Part shown: positions 36,190 to 57,708 of the stretch, piece after piece
Layout: the number at the start of each line of letters is the position of its first letter
Position numbering within the stretch: position 1 is the first letter of the stretch
Origin: Piscicola geometra
Lineage: Eukaryota; Annelida; Clitellata; Hirudinida; Piscicolidae
Direction of reading: 5' to 3'
NCBI GenBank assembly: GCA_943735955.1
Contig: OX030957.1
Span: 5,786,801 to 5,850,800 of the forward strand
Length of the DNA: 64,000 nt
Translations under genes and position numbers: made by a program
The notes under the pieces: generated by a model
What the model was told of the DNA's origin: nothing
The model's database searches: none
The model's input: only the letters and a program-made list of their open reading frames with translations

Positions 36190-37855
36190 TAGTTGTGTGT
36201 GAATGTGTTTGTGAGTTTGATAAATTGATGCCTTAAAAAACATTGAGAATTGCATGGTACTGAATTGAAATGGCTTAGAACACAACTGAGAAAAATGTTG
36301 ACACAAAAAGTAAGAAGGTTTTAATTAATTTTGTTTAAATCAAATTGTTTTTTGGGGCAAGAAGTATGTGAATAAGAAAAACGATGTACTGGTAGTTAGA
36401 TTGATGAAAGAATGCAACTTTCATGAGCCTGGAGAGAGAGTCTTCTTCATTCTATGTCTCATTTGAAGAGTTTTTATATGCAAACAATAATCAAATTTAG
36501 ATTATAAATATTTTTGTTTTCATAACTTGGGTGATAATCTGGTTTGCTTCGACACCTGAAGGAGTACCTATGAATTCTTATTGCAAGTTGAATGAAATGC
36601 GTAGTCAAAAAGAATTTACATACTTTTTTGTGCATTTGTTTAAAGCAGTAATTGGATTTAAAAACAAATTACAAAGCACTTTTACACTGAAACACATAAT
36701 TTGTTTTTATTTAAAGAAAAAGTAACATTGCCAACGCCGGCATGACAAGAACCATAAATTTCCGCAAACTTTCATAAATAAATAAAACACTTGTGATAGT
36801 GATGAAAGCATGAATATATTTTACGACAATTGAGTAAAAAAACTGAAAAAAAAGAGAAAGAAAAAAAGACTCGAAGTCATAAATAAAATGTGATAACAAA
36901 GACATAAATGGGGAAAAAATGGAATTGTAAAAATACAAGGGAAGTGACCAATAAAGGCATGGAATAAGGCAAATTATTGTTGAAATAAAATAAAATAAAT
37001 ACTCGTTTTCCAAAAAGGGATATCATAAAAAATGATAAATATCTTACACAATAAATGCCAGAATTAAAACTCAAAAAAAATTTTGTTACACAAATACTGA
37101 AAAAAAAAAATCTCGACAAATCAAAACTCAAACTTTTCCGATAACGATTTTTTAATAGTTAGGTTTTTCCGCCTCTCAGAGGCACTAATGCCAGCTTGTT
37201 TGAGTGCATTTTTGCGCATCCGTCTCCACCCTTCCATTTGGAAGCCACTTTTATGCTCAAACTCAAGGAATTTTAAATTGTGTGGTAACTTTGAGGTTTT
37301 AGTTTCTGAGGTTTATATCCATGGCTTAGTCTTTCAATTTTTTATTTAATTCATTTATTATTATTATTATTTGATTTTATGAGCAAAGAATTTCTAATAC
37401 TTAGAAAATTGATGGTTGTTTCAAGCAGTTTAATGAGTTAATTCCAAATCTTCATAGAATTAATTCCAAATGTTCATGGAGTTAATTTCAAATATTTATA
37501 GTTTTAACTTCAAATGTTCATAGAGTTAATTCCGAATGTTATGGCTTCCTTGATTACTTTCTTTGATGTTTCTGTGGTTGACGCTGCATCGATCTTTATA
37601 TAAATTATTAATAACTTGAATTCGAATAATTATGAGCTTTTCTCCAATTATTTAATGGTTTAAAGGTATTCTGATAAATATTTCAGACTAAATATAACTA
37701 CTTCAAACTTATTATTCCAAATATTCTAAAACAAATGACTTAAATTAAAAATAATTTCTCTTTTTCATTTCGCACTATGAATTTTTACAAATACTGGTTT
37801 CTAGCATAGGTAATGCGGCATAGGCGATATCTTTTTGGCAAGATTGGTGGTTCAG
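36190..37855. other. AT-rich intergenic DNA
   Basis: Frames at 36531-37131 on both strands are AT-driven. A run of TTCAAATGTTCATAGAGTTAATT-like variants at about 37430-37540 is a short degenerate tandem repeat of roughly 24-30 bp. No gene seen. Confidence 0.4.
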
Positions 37856-38383
37856 AACCTTGAAGTGAAATCGATGTGTGAAGCATTGCTCGATGTGGAG
37901 TCGAAGCTGGAAGTCAGTGTTGCCAAAGAAAGCAACTATAAATTATGTGAGAAGGTATTTCTAAAACCTAAAAATAATAAACAGTTTTGCAAGAAAGAAA
38001 AATAGCTTTAATTACTGTTTTCTGAGTGGAGTAACTTTTTTCCTATCTTAAAATTTTTTTTACAAATAAATAACGGGTAATGAATCTTCAAAATATTCTC
38101 GAGTTCAAATTTGTATGTTGAAGATTTTTTTTATCTGCAAGACGATAATATATATAAAATAATATTCATAAACTAAACTTCATATTGTTTAAAAAAAAGT
38201 ATAAGTAAAACATGAAAACTCCGTTTGGAACGAAACTATTCGCCAGAACTGAGACTGCACCTTCAGTGCCGAGTGGCACACAAAGGAACTACTGAAGGAT
38301 ATGTGGGAGAGGCACGTCGTTCTATATTGCAAAAGCAATTCATAAAAGTAATAGACGGCAATAATGCATGGACTCCAGTGTGA
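37856..38383 (+). CDS. Candidate two-exon gene fragment
   Basis: Exon 37856-37954 follows GGTTCAG and ends AAG|GTATTT. It reads NLEVKSMCEALLDVESKLEV, a helical acidic sequence. A second exon, 38267-38383 after ACCTTCAG, would continue in phase 0 (CRVAHKGTTEGYVGEARRSI) to a stop. Composition favours coding, but the second acceptor has a poor pyrimidine tract and no upstream exon is visible. Confidence 0.33.
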
Positions 38384-41169
38384 GATATTGCCCACTCGTG
38401 GTCTCTTTAGCTTCTACATCACTCCGCCATGCATCATCGACCAGACATACTTCCACGCCTATTCTTTAGGGCATATACATCCTTAACTTCAGGGCATATA
38501 TCCTTATACACACCTAGAATATATCCAGTATACGCCAAACTCGAAAGCCGGATCGAAGATCCATAAATCATCATCGATGCCTCGCTCCTCTGAAGTGATC
38601 ACGTGTTTGGAATGAAGATGTGCCTGGCGAGGCTTTGTGCTGCTTTCCTGTTTGTTTGGGAATGGATGGAAGTCAATGAAAGAGTGTTAATGGCCAGTGA
38701 GGAAGGTTTTATAGCAGTGAATGGTTGCTTGTTGAATATTTAGTGTTGTATGCCAGACCTGATAGTGTTTTGAAAAATGATTTACTGAAAGCTAGGAAGT
38801 TTTTTTATAAGGATTTTTACTGATTTTGAGTTACTTTCAAGTATTTTTAATTCTTCTTATCCTCAGTATTGTTAAAGTAAAAAGAAAAATGAAGTTTGAA
38901 GCATTAAACATTAATTTATTTGATTTTCAAAAGTATTTTGATAAAATTGTTTGAAACGTTGCAAAAACTGTTAAGGCTACGATCGTTTGGTGGTTTCCCA
39001 GCATGTTTTCGTTTGACCGTATGAGAGTCCAAAAAGCCTGCAGTGAACTTCCAAACTCTCAAACTAAAATCTTCAACTCACGGAATCGCTTGCAAGATAG
39101 CTCTTCCTCTTACTCTGAGTAGGCGATCAAAGACGATTGAGAATGGTTTTACAAAGAGATTGAGTAGTGCGGTGATTAGTTTAATGTGCATGCAAGAGAC
39201 GGAGATGGATCGAAGATCGATTCAAAGTTAATTGGAGCACTTTTATGCCTTAATAAATAACGTTTTAAACAAAAAAAATTCAATTAAATTTTTTTCGTTT
39301 TGTTTTTAAATTCTAAAAATTGAAATTTGGCTTCAAATTCTAAAACTGGAGCTTAGTAAGCATCAAGGCTTCAGTCATGTCAATGGATAGAACACCGCAA
39401 TAATTCACAAGACACCAGATTTATGGGAGGCATTAAAGTATGAAATGACTATACTCATTTCTGTGATTAATATCCTTAACAAATGACCAATTGAAAAATT
39501 TATAATATATACATTAAGGATTTATTGTAAATAATAAAGGTAAAAAAAAGGATTCTTGTTATTTAATTGATAAAAACAGTTTCAGACTGAATTTGAAATG
39601 GGAAAAAAATGTAAGAATATTAAATATTTTAGAAAACCTACTTAACTTAAGCTCATATTTGTTGACAGTTCATGTAGAAACTTGGGAATGTTATTCATAG
39701 TAAGCATTCATGAATCTTTTCACTCTTTTTAAATGCTCTCCTAACAGTTTTTTCCCACCATATCATTAGTTGTTAATTCTCCTTCAATTTTTTATTTCAA
39801 AATAATTTAAAATCATTTTATTTTAAAGATATTTAACGAATATATTTATATTTTTCTATCTTAAAAACTCAGCCAATTTGTCAAGTACTTTATTGGTCAG
39901 AAAAAAATGTGCAAAACAAATTTCAATTAATCATAGTGTCAAATAGATTTTACACACTTCCCAAACTATTTTGAATAATTTTCAAATATATTTTATAATC
40001 TTTGAAGACATTTTAGAAGCTTTATAAATAAATATGCTTCAAGAAACCAAAAAATGATTAATGGCTCACGATGAAAAAACAAAAAAAATATTTTATTTAA
40101 TTATTTTATTTTTGCCCAAATATTTTGTTTTTGCAAATTAATTATACTTTTTGAATGTTCAGCATTTAAAAATCGTTAAATGATTAAAATAAATTTTATT
40201 AAATAACTAGACATTTTTTCTAACTAAATTTATTTTTAAAAGACGACATTGGGGTGTGAAACTCAATTTAAAACAGCAGCAACAAGAAAATCTCCAAACA
40301 CAGTTTTTTTGTATGTTTCAAAATGTTTTAAAATTGAAATAATTAAACGCTAACTCAATTAAAATGATTGAATTCTAACTTATTTAAAACAATTGAATTT
40401 CAACTCAATGGAAATTTGATGCCGGCCCTTGTCACCAACTTTGAAGCCATCTAACTTTCCAACGATCATGGCAGCCTAAATCCATTTGCTTCTTTTCACA
40501 CTGAAACAACTTTGCTGAAACGTCTTGTTTATGATAATAACCTCAAAAGCATTTTGTTTCCAGCACCCAATTTTGGGGCATTATTCAAAGTTAACTTCTG
40601 TTCCATGCAATTTCAGTGTTCTTTTTTCTTGATTTTTAAGTTTTTCACTTTCAAGAAGTGCTTCATAGCCTCTCAACAAAGTTAAAATTTTAAATATTAT
40701 CGAAAAATAGTTTTAAAAAGAAAACGCTTTTATCCGATTTTTCCATTTTTACTTTCGTTTACAAGTCCAATATTTGTCACAAAAGTCCCATTACACATCT
40801 CATAAGCTCGAACTGTTATTGCCTTTACTCCGTTATGACTACATATTCCCATAAAAATAAAAAGATGTTATCTGAATTCACTTTTCTGAGTTCACATCAA
40901 TTTATAAACTATATATTTTAAATATTTCCAAAATTTGAAACTTCAAAATTGTTCTTGGTATTTAATTTTTTTAAATATTTGGAGAACTATTAATTTATCT
41001 TACCATCCATCAAATCATCGGATGCTCCATTCTACGCTGTACCTCAAACGTATGTCATCCACATCCATATACGTTCGGGAAAAAAAATTGGCGGGAAGAT
41101 GAATGATATGACGTCATGAACAGCGTTTGTTATTAGCAAGAGGTCTCTGTGGCACGGCAGCGAAAAGGT
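38384..41169. other. Gene-poor; short open frames at 39003-39233
   Basis: An ATG frame at 39003-39122 (39 codons, MFSFDRMRVQKACSELPNSQ) overlaps a second frame running to 39233 (LKLKSSTHGIACKIALPLTL). Neither has convincing splice signals. The rest is AT-rich with no recognised element. Confidence 0.3.
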
Positions 41170-42752
41170 TTATAAGTGGTGTGTGATTGGGTGAGGTGGT
41201 TAAAGTTGTGTGTGATTGGGTGAGGTGGTTGAAGTTGTGTGTGGTTGGGTGAGGTGGTTGAAGTTGTGTGTGGTTGGGTGAAGTGTTTGAAGTTGTATGT
41301 GGTTGGGTGAGGTGGTTGAAGTTGTGTGTGGTGGGTGAGGTGGTTGAAGTTGTGTGTAGTTGGGTGAGGTGGTTGAAGTTGTGTGTGGTGGGTGAGGTGG
41401 TTGAAGTTGTGTGTAGTTGGGTGAGGTGGTTGAAGTTGTGTGTGGTTGGGTGAGGTGGTTGAAGTTGTGTGTGGTTGGGTGAGGTGGTTGAAGTTGTGTG
41501 TGGTGGGTGAGGTGGTTGAAGTTGTGTGTAGTTGGGTGAGGTGGTTGAAGTTGTGTATGGTTGGGTGAGGTGGTTGAAGTTGTGTGTGATTGGGTGAGGT
41601 GGTTGAAGTTATGTGGTTGGGTGAGGTGGTTGAAGTTGTGTGTGGTTGGGTGAGGTGGTTGAAGTTGTGTGTGGTTGGGTGAGGTGGTTGCTGTTGTGTG
41701 TGGTTGGGTGAAGTGGTTGAAGTTGTGTGTGGTTGGGTGAAGTGGTTGAAGTTGTGTGTGGTGGGTGAGGTGGTTGAAGATGTGTGTGGTTGGGTGAGGT
41801 GGTTGAAGTTGTATGTGGTTGAGTGAGGTGGTTGAAGTTGTGTGTGTTTGGGTGAAGTGGTTGAAGTTGTGTGGTGGGTGAGGTGGTTGAAGAGGTGTGT
41901 GGTTGGGTGAGGTGGTTGAAGTTGTGTGTGGTGGGAGAGGTGGTTAAGTGGTGTGTGGTTGGGTGAGGTGGTTGAAGTTATGTGATTGGGTGAGGTGGTT
42001 GAAAATGTGTGTGATTGGGTGAGATGGTTGGAGTTGTGTGTGGTTGGGTGAGGTGGTTGAAGTTGTGTGTGATTGGGTCAGGTGGTTGAAGTTGTGTGTG
42101 GTTGGGTGAGGTGGTTGAAGTTGTGTGTGGTTGGGTGAAGTGGTTGAAGTTGTGTGTGGTGGGTGAGGTGGTTGAAGAGGTGTGTGGTTGGGTGAGGTGG
42201 TTGAAGTTGTGTGTGGTGGGAGAGGTGGTTAAGTGGTGTGTGGTTGGGTGAGGTGGTTGAAGTTATGTGATTGGGTGAGGTGGTTGAAAATGTGTGTGAT
42301 TGGGTGAGATGGTTGGAGTTGTGTGTGGTTGGGTGAGGTGGTTGAAGTTGTGTGTGATTGGGCCAGGTGGTTGAAGTTGTGTGTGATTGGGTGAGGTGGT
42401 TGAGTTGTGTGTGATTGGGAGAGGTGGTCAAGTGGTGTGTGGTTGGGTGAGGTGGTTGGAGTGGTGTGTGGTTGGGTGAGGTGGTTGGAGTTGTGTGTGG
42501 TTGGGTGAGGTGGTTGAAGTTGTGTGTGGTTGGGTGAGGTGGTTGAAAATGTGTGTGATTGGGAGAGGTGGTCAAGTGGTGTGTGGTTGGGTGAGGTGGT
42601 TGGAGTGGTGTGTGGTTGGGTGAGGTGGTTGGAGTTGTGTGTGGTTGGGTGAGGTGGTTGAAGTTGTGTGTGGTTGGGTGAGGTGGTTGAAAATGTGTGT
42701 GATTGGGTGAGATGGTTGGAGTGGTGTGTGGTTGGATGAGGTTGTTAAAGCT
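41170..42752. repeat. 29-bp G/T-rich minisatellite, about 53 copies
   Basis: The consensus unit reads gtgtgtggttgggtgaggtg followed by gttgaagtt. Variants (missing TT, tgaagagg, ggagtt, gaaaat) are ordered. A block of about 230-250 bp covering 41860-42090 is repeated at 42150-42385, and a shorter block at 42410-42490 recurs at 42565-42645. Open frames across it, such as poly-TTSPNHTQ-like minus frames, follow from the repeat and are not called genes. Confidence 0.96.
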
Positions 42753-45700
42753 GTTTGTGAGAATTGTGAGATCCCTATGAAGTCTGAGGTTTTTTTAAGC
42801 ATTGATTTTGCAAAATGCTATCTTGATGAGACATCTGGACGCTCCATGCTTTGGTGAGCGGATTAGTGTTTGGAGTACTTGGAAAAGCATCAGCAGCTTG
42901 CATGTTTAATTATTCAAAAGATTTTAGTAAATTATTTTTAAAAACTCAAAGAAATGTTTCTTTGAATGATTTGTTGATCTCTTGTTGTACTGCTCTGTGA
43001 AAAATTGTGAAACTTATTTTTCGTTTTCTAAGAAAAATAAAATGAAAATCATTAATTATGCAAACTCTAAAGTTTCATCAAAAGATTTTTAAACTTAAAA
43101 CATATTGTTTTGAAAACAAATGTTGACAAAGCCTTGTAGAACTTTTGATTATTTAGATAATTTGAAAATATAACACATCACTTTGTGAATATAATTTTAG
43201 GAAAAAAAACAAGATAAAAACATTGAAAAAATCTAATTAATAAAATATTTATTTTGAAAGAAGTTATTTTAGTTTTTTTTGTCCTAAAACGCAAGTGCAC
43301 GTCAGCAGAGGGCATGCAGTTGTCGCCTAATCATCTTCTTCGCACTCTTTCTATTTACGTTTCATCTTTTGTCTTTTTATCGATGAAGCACTCAAACCGA
43401 GAACTTCTTTCATCAAAGAGTTTTTGTTGTTTTTATCGCCTTGCATCTCCTCTGCACTCGCTCCTCCGTTCTTAGAAAATAAAATTCTTCAAAAATGGAA
43501 TTTGCTAACGAGTTCTCAGGCTTAGAAATATCCATAGAGTTTTTTTTTAATTTTATAGATTCAACTTTACCTTTTTAAGCGACATAAAATTTAATAACAC
43601 AATCAAAATTACATTTGTTTTCTCTATAGATACTTACAGATATGAAAAAAACAAAAACTTGATAAAAATGTTATAAAAATTAATTTCCCTTTTCTTTAAA
43701 ATATAATTATTTTACATTTTTTCTGAAAGCAGTAATTCAGGATTATAAAATCTTTAATTATTCACCACTCGTCTTCTCAGCGGATTAGAGGGGATAATCG
43801 TTAGGGATCTTTAGACTGAGCATTTACCTCCCATCAACGGACCCTCTGTAACACTTGACTGTCTTTTAATCATCATACACCACTGTGTCTACCTTCCTCA
43901 GACGTTTATGAAGATTGCTTTCGGTATCAGTTATAAAAAATGAATTTTGTAGGATAGATTAGCGACTGAACACAGCTTTGCTTGTGCAACTCTGTAAAAT
44001 AAATACATTTTGCACAATTTATTTGAAAAATAGGTCAAGAGGTATAAAATTAGAAGCTTAACTATTAGAGGTCGTGTGTTCAATTCTCATACATCCTAGT
44101 ATCTTTCAATCTCAATCGGGTTTTAATCCTCTATAATCGTCATTATTATTTTGAATATTTTTATTTACTCCCAATAATCCCACTCTTTTTATTCTAGTCT
44201 TTTTCTTTTGTAGTCTCGTAATATTAACTTTTTTTCTTCTTTTTTCTTCTTAATTCTAATTTCTTCGTTTTCTTTATTTATTTTTTTCATTTGATTTGGT
44301 GCAATGATTATACATTTTTTTCGTTTTCGAAATTCGTTTAGAATAAGCTAAAGAATATATAGTTCTAAACTCAATTGGAGTTAAAATTTTGTATTAAATT
44401 TATAATCAAATTTTAAATTAAATTTATTATCAGATTTCATTTTACTTTTTTTAAATATATTATAATATAAATTATTTCAGTGTTTAATTTCAAAAAGTTA
44501 TTTTTCTCTGATAGTATTTTTAACTCTAAAACATAATTTTTCGTAATAACAGAATTTTTTATGAATAAAAAAAACAAAACATTATGTTATAGTGTCGTAA
44601 TTGGATGCCTATTGAAGTTACGGTTGTGTTGATGTTAGCATTGTAATGTTTTAAAGTGAATATTGCTGGTAAATAACAAAAAAGGTTGAGTGGAAGTAAG
44701 GGGAAAAGGAAGGGGGAGAAAGCAGAAAAAGAGGGCAAACAGAGCAGAAGTTTTAAGGGTGTTTTTATGTTGGTGGACTTTGGTGGATTCGAGAAGATGT
44801 TTGTGATTGTGAGTGTGAGTGCCAGGAATGGGTTAAAGTGAATCTATATTGGTGTGGATATATATAACAGATCGTAAAAGCCCTTTCATGTGTCATGTTT
44901 ATTATATATATTTATATCAATTTTGTGAATAAAACCCTAAATCCGTTTTATTTACTTTTAATTCAAAAATATTTTGTTCGTTTAGTATACAAAAGCCAGA
45001 GACTTGATTGTATTCTATGAAATTCGTTTGAAAAATATGTATAAATTATTGGAACTAAATCCTATAATTTTATTAAATATTATAATTTGTAAAATTATTT
45101 ATAAAATTTTTTTATAATTATTTTACATTTGATTTTTTTCAATCTATAGTTCTATTTTCTTAAATATTTACTAGATAAGTTTTTTATCACTTTTAAGCTG
45201 GATTTTCCATACATAAAAACTAAATGTTCGAAAAAGAAACGTTTTTTCTACCGTGCGTGCTCGTGTATTTAGGCATTTACAAATTTTGTGTCATTTTATC
45301 TCATAAATGTCATTGTAGAAAATTTATTTCTTATATAAACTTCAGATATGTAAACAATGTTGAAATATTTTATCAAATTATTTTCTTTTATGCAAACAAG
45401 GTAAGGCTGTGTAAACATTATTCACACACAAAATCTATTTAAACTACAACTTTTCAAGATGCGTGTCCATGCGTTGAGTGGATCTTCAATTTGACCATAA
45501 ACTTTGATCAACTTTTTATTTCTGGAATTATTAACTTTTGTGAAGTCTGTAATAAATGTGTTCTTTTATTTACAGATCGCCTTTCTTTTTAAACTCTTTT
45601 ATCATTCAATCAAGTTGTTTTAACAAATAAATGTTATTATAAAGTTAAACAAATATGCCAACTAATGCCGCGTTTTTGTTTGTTTTTTTATAACTTTCAT

Positions 45701-47448
45701 GCTATTTTTAATACATTATTTTTCATAAATTAGGATTTTTAAAGGTTTCTTAGTAAAAAAAAGCATCATTTTAATTCATGTCCATCTGTAAGTATTTACC
45801 TAAATCATTCAAAAACGATATTCAAACATCTATTTATATTTTTTTAATGTCATATGGAATAATTTAATATCCATATTTTTGAAATATTAAAAGTGCAAAA
45901 ATTATAAACGCATCAGTATACAGAATTTCAAAGTAATACCTAAATAAATCATGCCTAAACCGTCATTCTCACACGTCTTAGAGGCATATGTAAAGATTGG
46001 TTTTATTAAATAAATCAACGTTTTTATTCTGCGTAGATTTATCATAAGATTCATTGAATATGAAATGACTGAGAACGTGTTTCCAACAAAGAAACCTTGA
46101 AGATGCCAGAATATTTCCACAGAAAATAAAAAGTCTAATACGAATTATTTATTTCGTTCTTTTAAAAGTTTTCATGAGAAATTTTTGATTTAAGGTTTCA
46201 TTGAATTTTAAAATTATTTGACGTGGCGTTTTGAAAATAAATATTAAAGGCAGTCATGGATAAATTTAATATAAAATGTCTTCGAGAAGTGTGATGGATA
46301 AAGACCAAGAGAACAAAATTGTGCATTTTGTGAAATTTTTTACTTTTTGTTATTTTTCTTGGTCATCCATCACCATACTCAATCTTCTTCTTTTCAATAC
46401 CCTCACTCAGCACATTTTGTATTGTTAACAGTTTCTAAAGGCTTCGCCTACAATTATTGATTCAATTCTCGAAAATTCTTTTTTCCAACCAAGAGTAATC
46501 TATCTTCTTCGACGCGTGCCTAATATCAAGTCTTTTTGCTTGCATTAAAATTAATTTAGTTCAAACAAAAGTATAATTATTTTTAAATAAACTTTTTCTA
46601 GTTCTATCCATCATATTTTTAAATATAAATGCTAGATAGTTTGTCTTTAAGTTTAATAAAACTATAATAACTCTTAAAAAAATATACATTTTGCAAGAAA
46701 TAATTTTTACACAGATTTTTATGATTCAAGATTTTAGTCCACATTCACTTTTAGTGGCGAGTAGTGGCAAGGGGTAGCTCGAAGAAAGCAACTGCGTGCC
46801 ATGACCCACGTAGGCACAAGCCTTGATTAATGCTTGTCAGTCTTGGCAAGAGTCCAGATGTGCCAATTGACGAGCAGTCGCTCACGTCGTTATTTCCAAC
46901 GCCATTTTCATTCCTCTCTTACCAATTTCTCAAGTTTTTATTATTATTTTGAGGTAAAAAAAGTTTCAATTTTTTAATTTGACTACCTTTATGTATTGTA
47001 ATCACACATTTTTATAATTATTTCTTCTTGAAATAGAAACAATTTCTTTTAATAAATTTATATCCTAAATTTTCTAAAAAAGGCTTTTAGGAACCTTTGA
47101 AGCTAAAAGTATGTTTCCTGTCTACTTTATTTCTTCTTCACATGTTCACTTCGATAATACTTGTATACAAAATATTAAAAACTGCTCAAAAATATTTGTT
47201 GATCAAGGCTTAAGTGACAAGCTTCGTTCATTTTTCATAATTATTCAGGAAGAAGCTCTAATCCAGCATGCGAGCAAGCGTCATTCTGGATTCTTACAGT
47301 ATCACTCTTGCCCTTCAAAATTCCTTTTTATAAAAATAATTTTTTTAATATTTCAAAATCTTTTTGCGAACTTTTAGATATAATTTTGTGGTTATTTAAA
47401 GGCTCATAAATAACAAAAAATATCCTTTTTATCTGAAAAATGTAATTC
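42753..47448. other. Gene-poor AT-rich DNA
   Basis: Checked for exons on both strands. Frames at 43254-43475, 45224-45442 and 47111-47377 have AT-driven composition; the last has a true ATG (MFPVYFISSSHVHFDNTCIQ) but no splice support. A patch at 46740-46860 is open on the minus strand (ALIKACAYVGHGTQLLSSSY). None is strong enough to call. Confidence 0.35.
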
Positions 47449-47751
47449 ATGAACGCAAAACCAAGAAAGGTTTGGTTGTTTATTTGTCTCTTATATAAGA
47501 AAGAAACCAAGTTAACGAAGCTTGAGTGGTCCAAAACACACAACTTGGCCATCTTGCTGCATGAGGTGAGCACTAAAACCAAGGCAAACACGCGCGATTT
47601 GAATGAATCATTCAATAAAACCAAAAAATCTGCCGCGGAACAACAATAGAACACTGCGCCCACGACAGTAGATTCAATTAACAACGGCGCCCAGCACTGC
47701 CTTCACATGAGCATTAAAAATCTTTCACTCACCGTCTCAAACTCCAAGTAA
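47449..47751 (+). CDS. Possible small gene, frame interrupted by one TAG
   Basis: ATG 47449 opens a 66-residue Lys-rich frame (MNAKPRKVWLFICLLYKKET, later KANTRDLNESFNKTKKSAAE) to TAG at 47647-47649. The same frame then stays open for 33 more codons (NTAPTTVDSINNGAQHCLHM) to TAA at 47749. A GTGAGC donor after NLAILLHE suggests the first part could instead be an exon. It may be a decayed gene or an exon plus intron. Function unknown. Confidence 0.25.
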
Positions 47752-49040
47752 ACTTTCTGCTTGCAGTGAATTCCTTATTTAATTGCTGCTATTCGAGTTG
47801 ACAAACTTCATCTTAATTCTTTACTAAAAATATTCTTTCTGTTACAACAATTTTTTCAATAAAAATGTTCAACAACTTCTGCTGTATCAGCAACACGTAC
47901 AACTCTATTACCAACAAGCAACACCTCGGCACTGTCATAAAGCACGCACTCAAACCTCACGTCTAAATGCCCTTTATGTGAGACTTTCAAGTTATAAATG
48001 CAATTACTCTTCATATGAAATTTTTATATTTTGTGTTTTAAATATTTAAATTTTTATAATTGAATTTTTATAAGTGTCTTATTTCGTGAAGAAAAAGTTT
48101 GTCAATATTAGAGCAGTATAAATGGTCTTTAATTGAGAATTTAAACTTGAAAAACTTTATTTCCTCTTCAAGCGCTCATTATTTCAGTTTTAATTTTTAT
48201 TTGGAAAACTAAAAAACATTTAAATGGGGTTTTACATAATGGAAAATACAGCAGTGAATTCTGTTTTTAATATCCTTTAACAATTATTCTGTTGTTTATT
48301 CTAGTTTTAATGAAATATTATAACAAATGTAAAGCCAAAAATACTTGATTGAGTTCGTCAAGACATGAACCTGTCTTGGAAGCGTTGAGCAAATTCAATC
48401 TGGGCGCAAATATTTGAAATATAATTTTTAATGATTTCCCTGATTTGAAATTGCTAAACTCTTGAAATCATTACACAAACTTTTATTCTTCTGAATTAAG
48501 TTTTTTATCTTCAATTTGTAATTTATTATTTCTTTAGTTTAGTTTTTTATTCGATAAAAGAAAAATTAATGAACATTTTTATTTTCAGGTCAACTCATAG
48601 AAGGACGATCATTATGACATTCTCTTAAACTCTCTGGAAAGCTTTTCACTTTTTAAAAACTTTTGTTTCGTTCTGCCGTTTTTTTCTTCTAGTTTTTTTT
48701 TCATTTTCAACTTCACATTGCATCAAGTTTGTATCATCATTATCATATCAGGATCAAATCCAAGTCAGAATCATTGGAATAGTAATCGATTCTAAAGCCT
48801 TTTTTTAATTTAGACTCATCAATCGATCTTTTTCCAAGTAATCCGGGTTTTTCATATTTTCAGACTTTTTATGATTTTATTTAACCCTTCTTTAAATTCT
48901 CATTCCCACATAATCGTATCTCATCCTTAACTGAGTTTAAACCAGTTTTATACATTTTCTTCGTCTTTCATCCATTTAATTCACTTCCTTAAGCCCGTAA
49001 AACCCATCTATTCCACTCTTTGAACACATTTCATCCCAGC
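47752..49040. other. Upstream region of the Cys-rich membrane-protein gene
   Basis: A 33-codon ATG frame (about 47865-47966, MFNNFCCISNTYNSITNKQH) is the only non-AT-driven reading. Otherwise the DNA is AT-rich and should include the promoter of the next gene, with no recognisable motif. Confidence 0.35.

Positions 49041-57693
<8,653 letters not shown>

Positions 57694-57708
<15 letters not shown>

Noticed and set aside
41268..42802. Long frames across the 29-bp minisatellite (TTSPNHTQ-like and VVEVVC-like)
   Set aside because: These are repeat-derived open frames; they shift whenever a unit loses bases.
44041..44100. tRNA-like B-box sequence (GTGTTCAATTCTC)
   Set aside because: No matching A box, acceptor stem or anticodon arm could be folded by eye.
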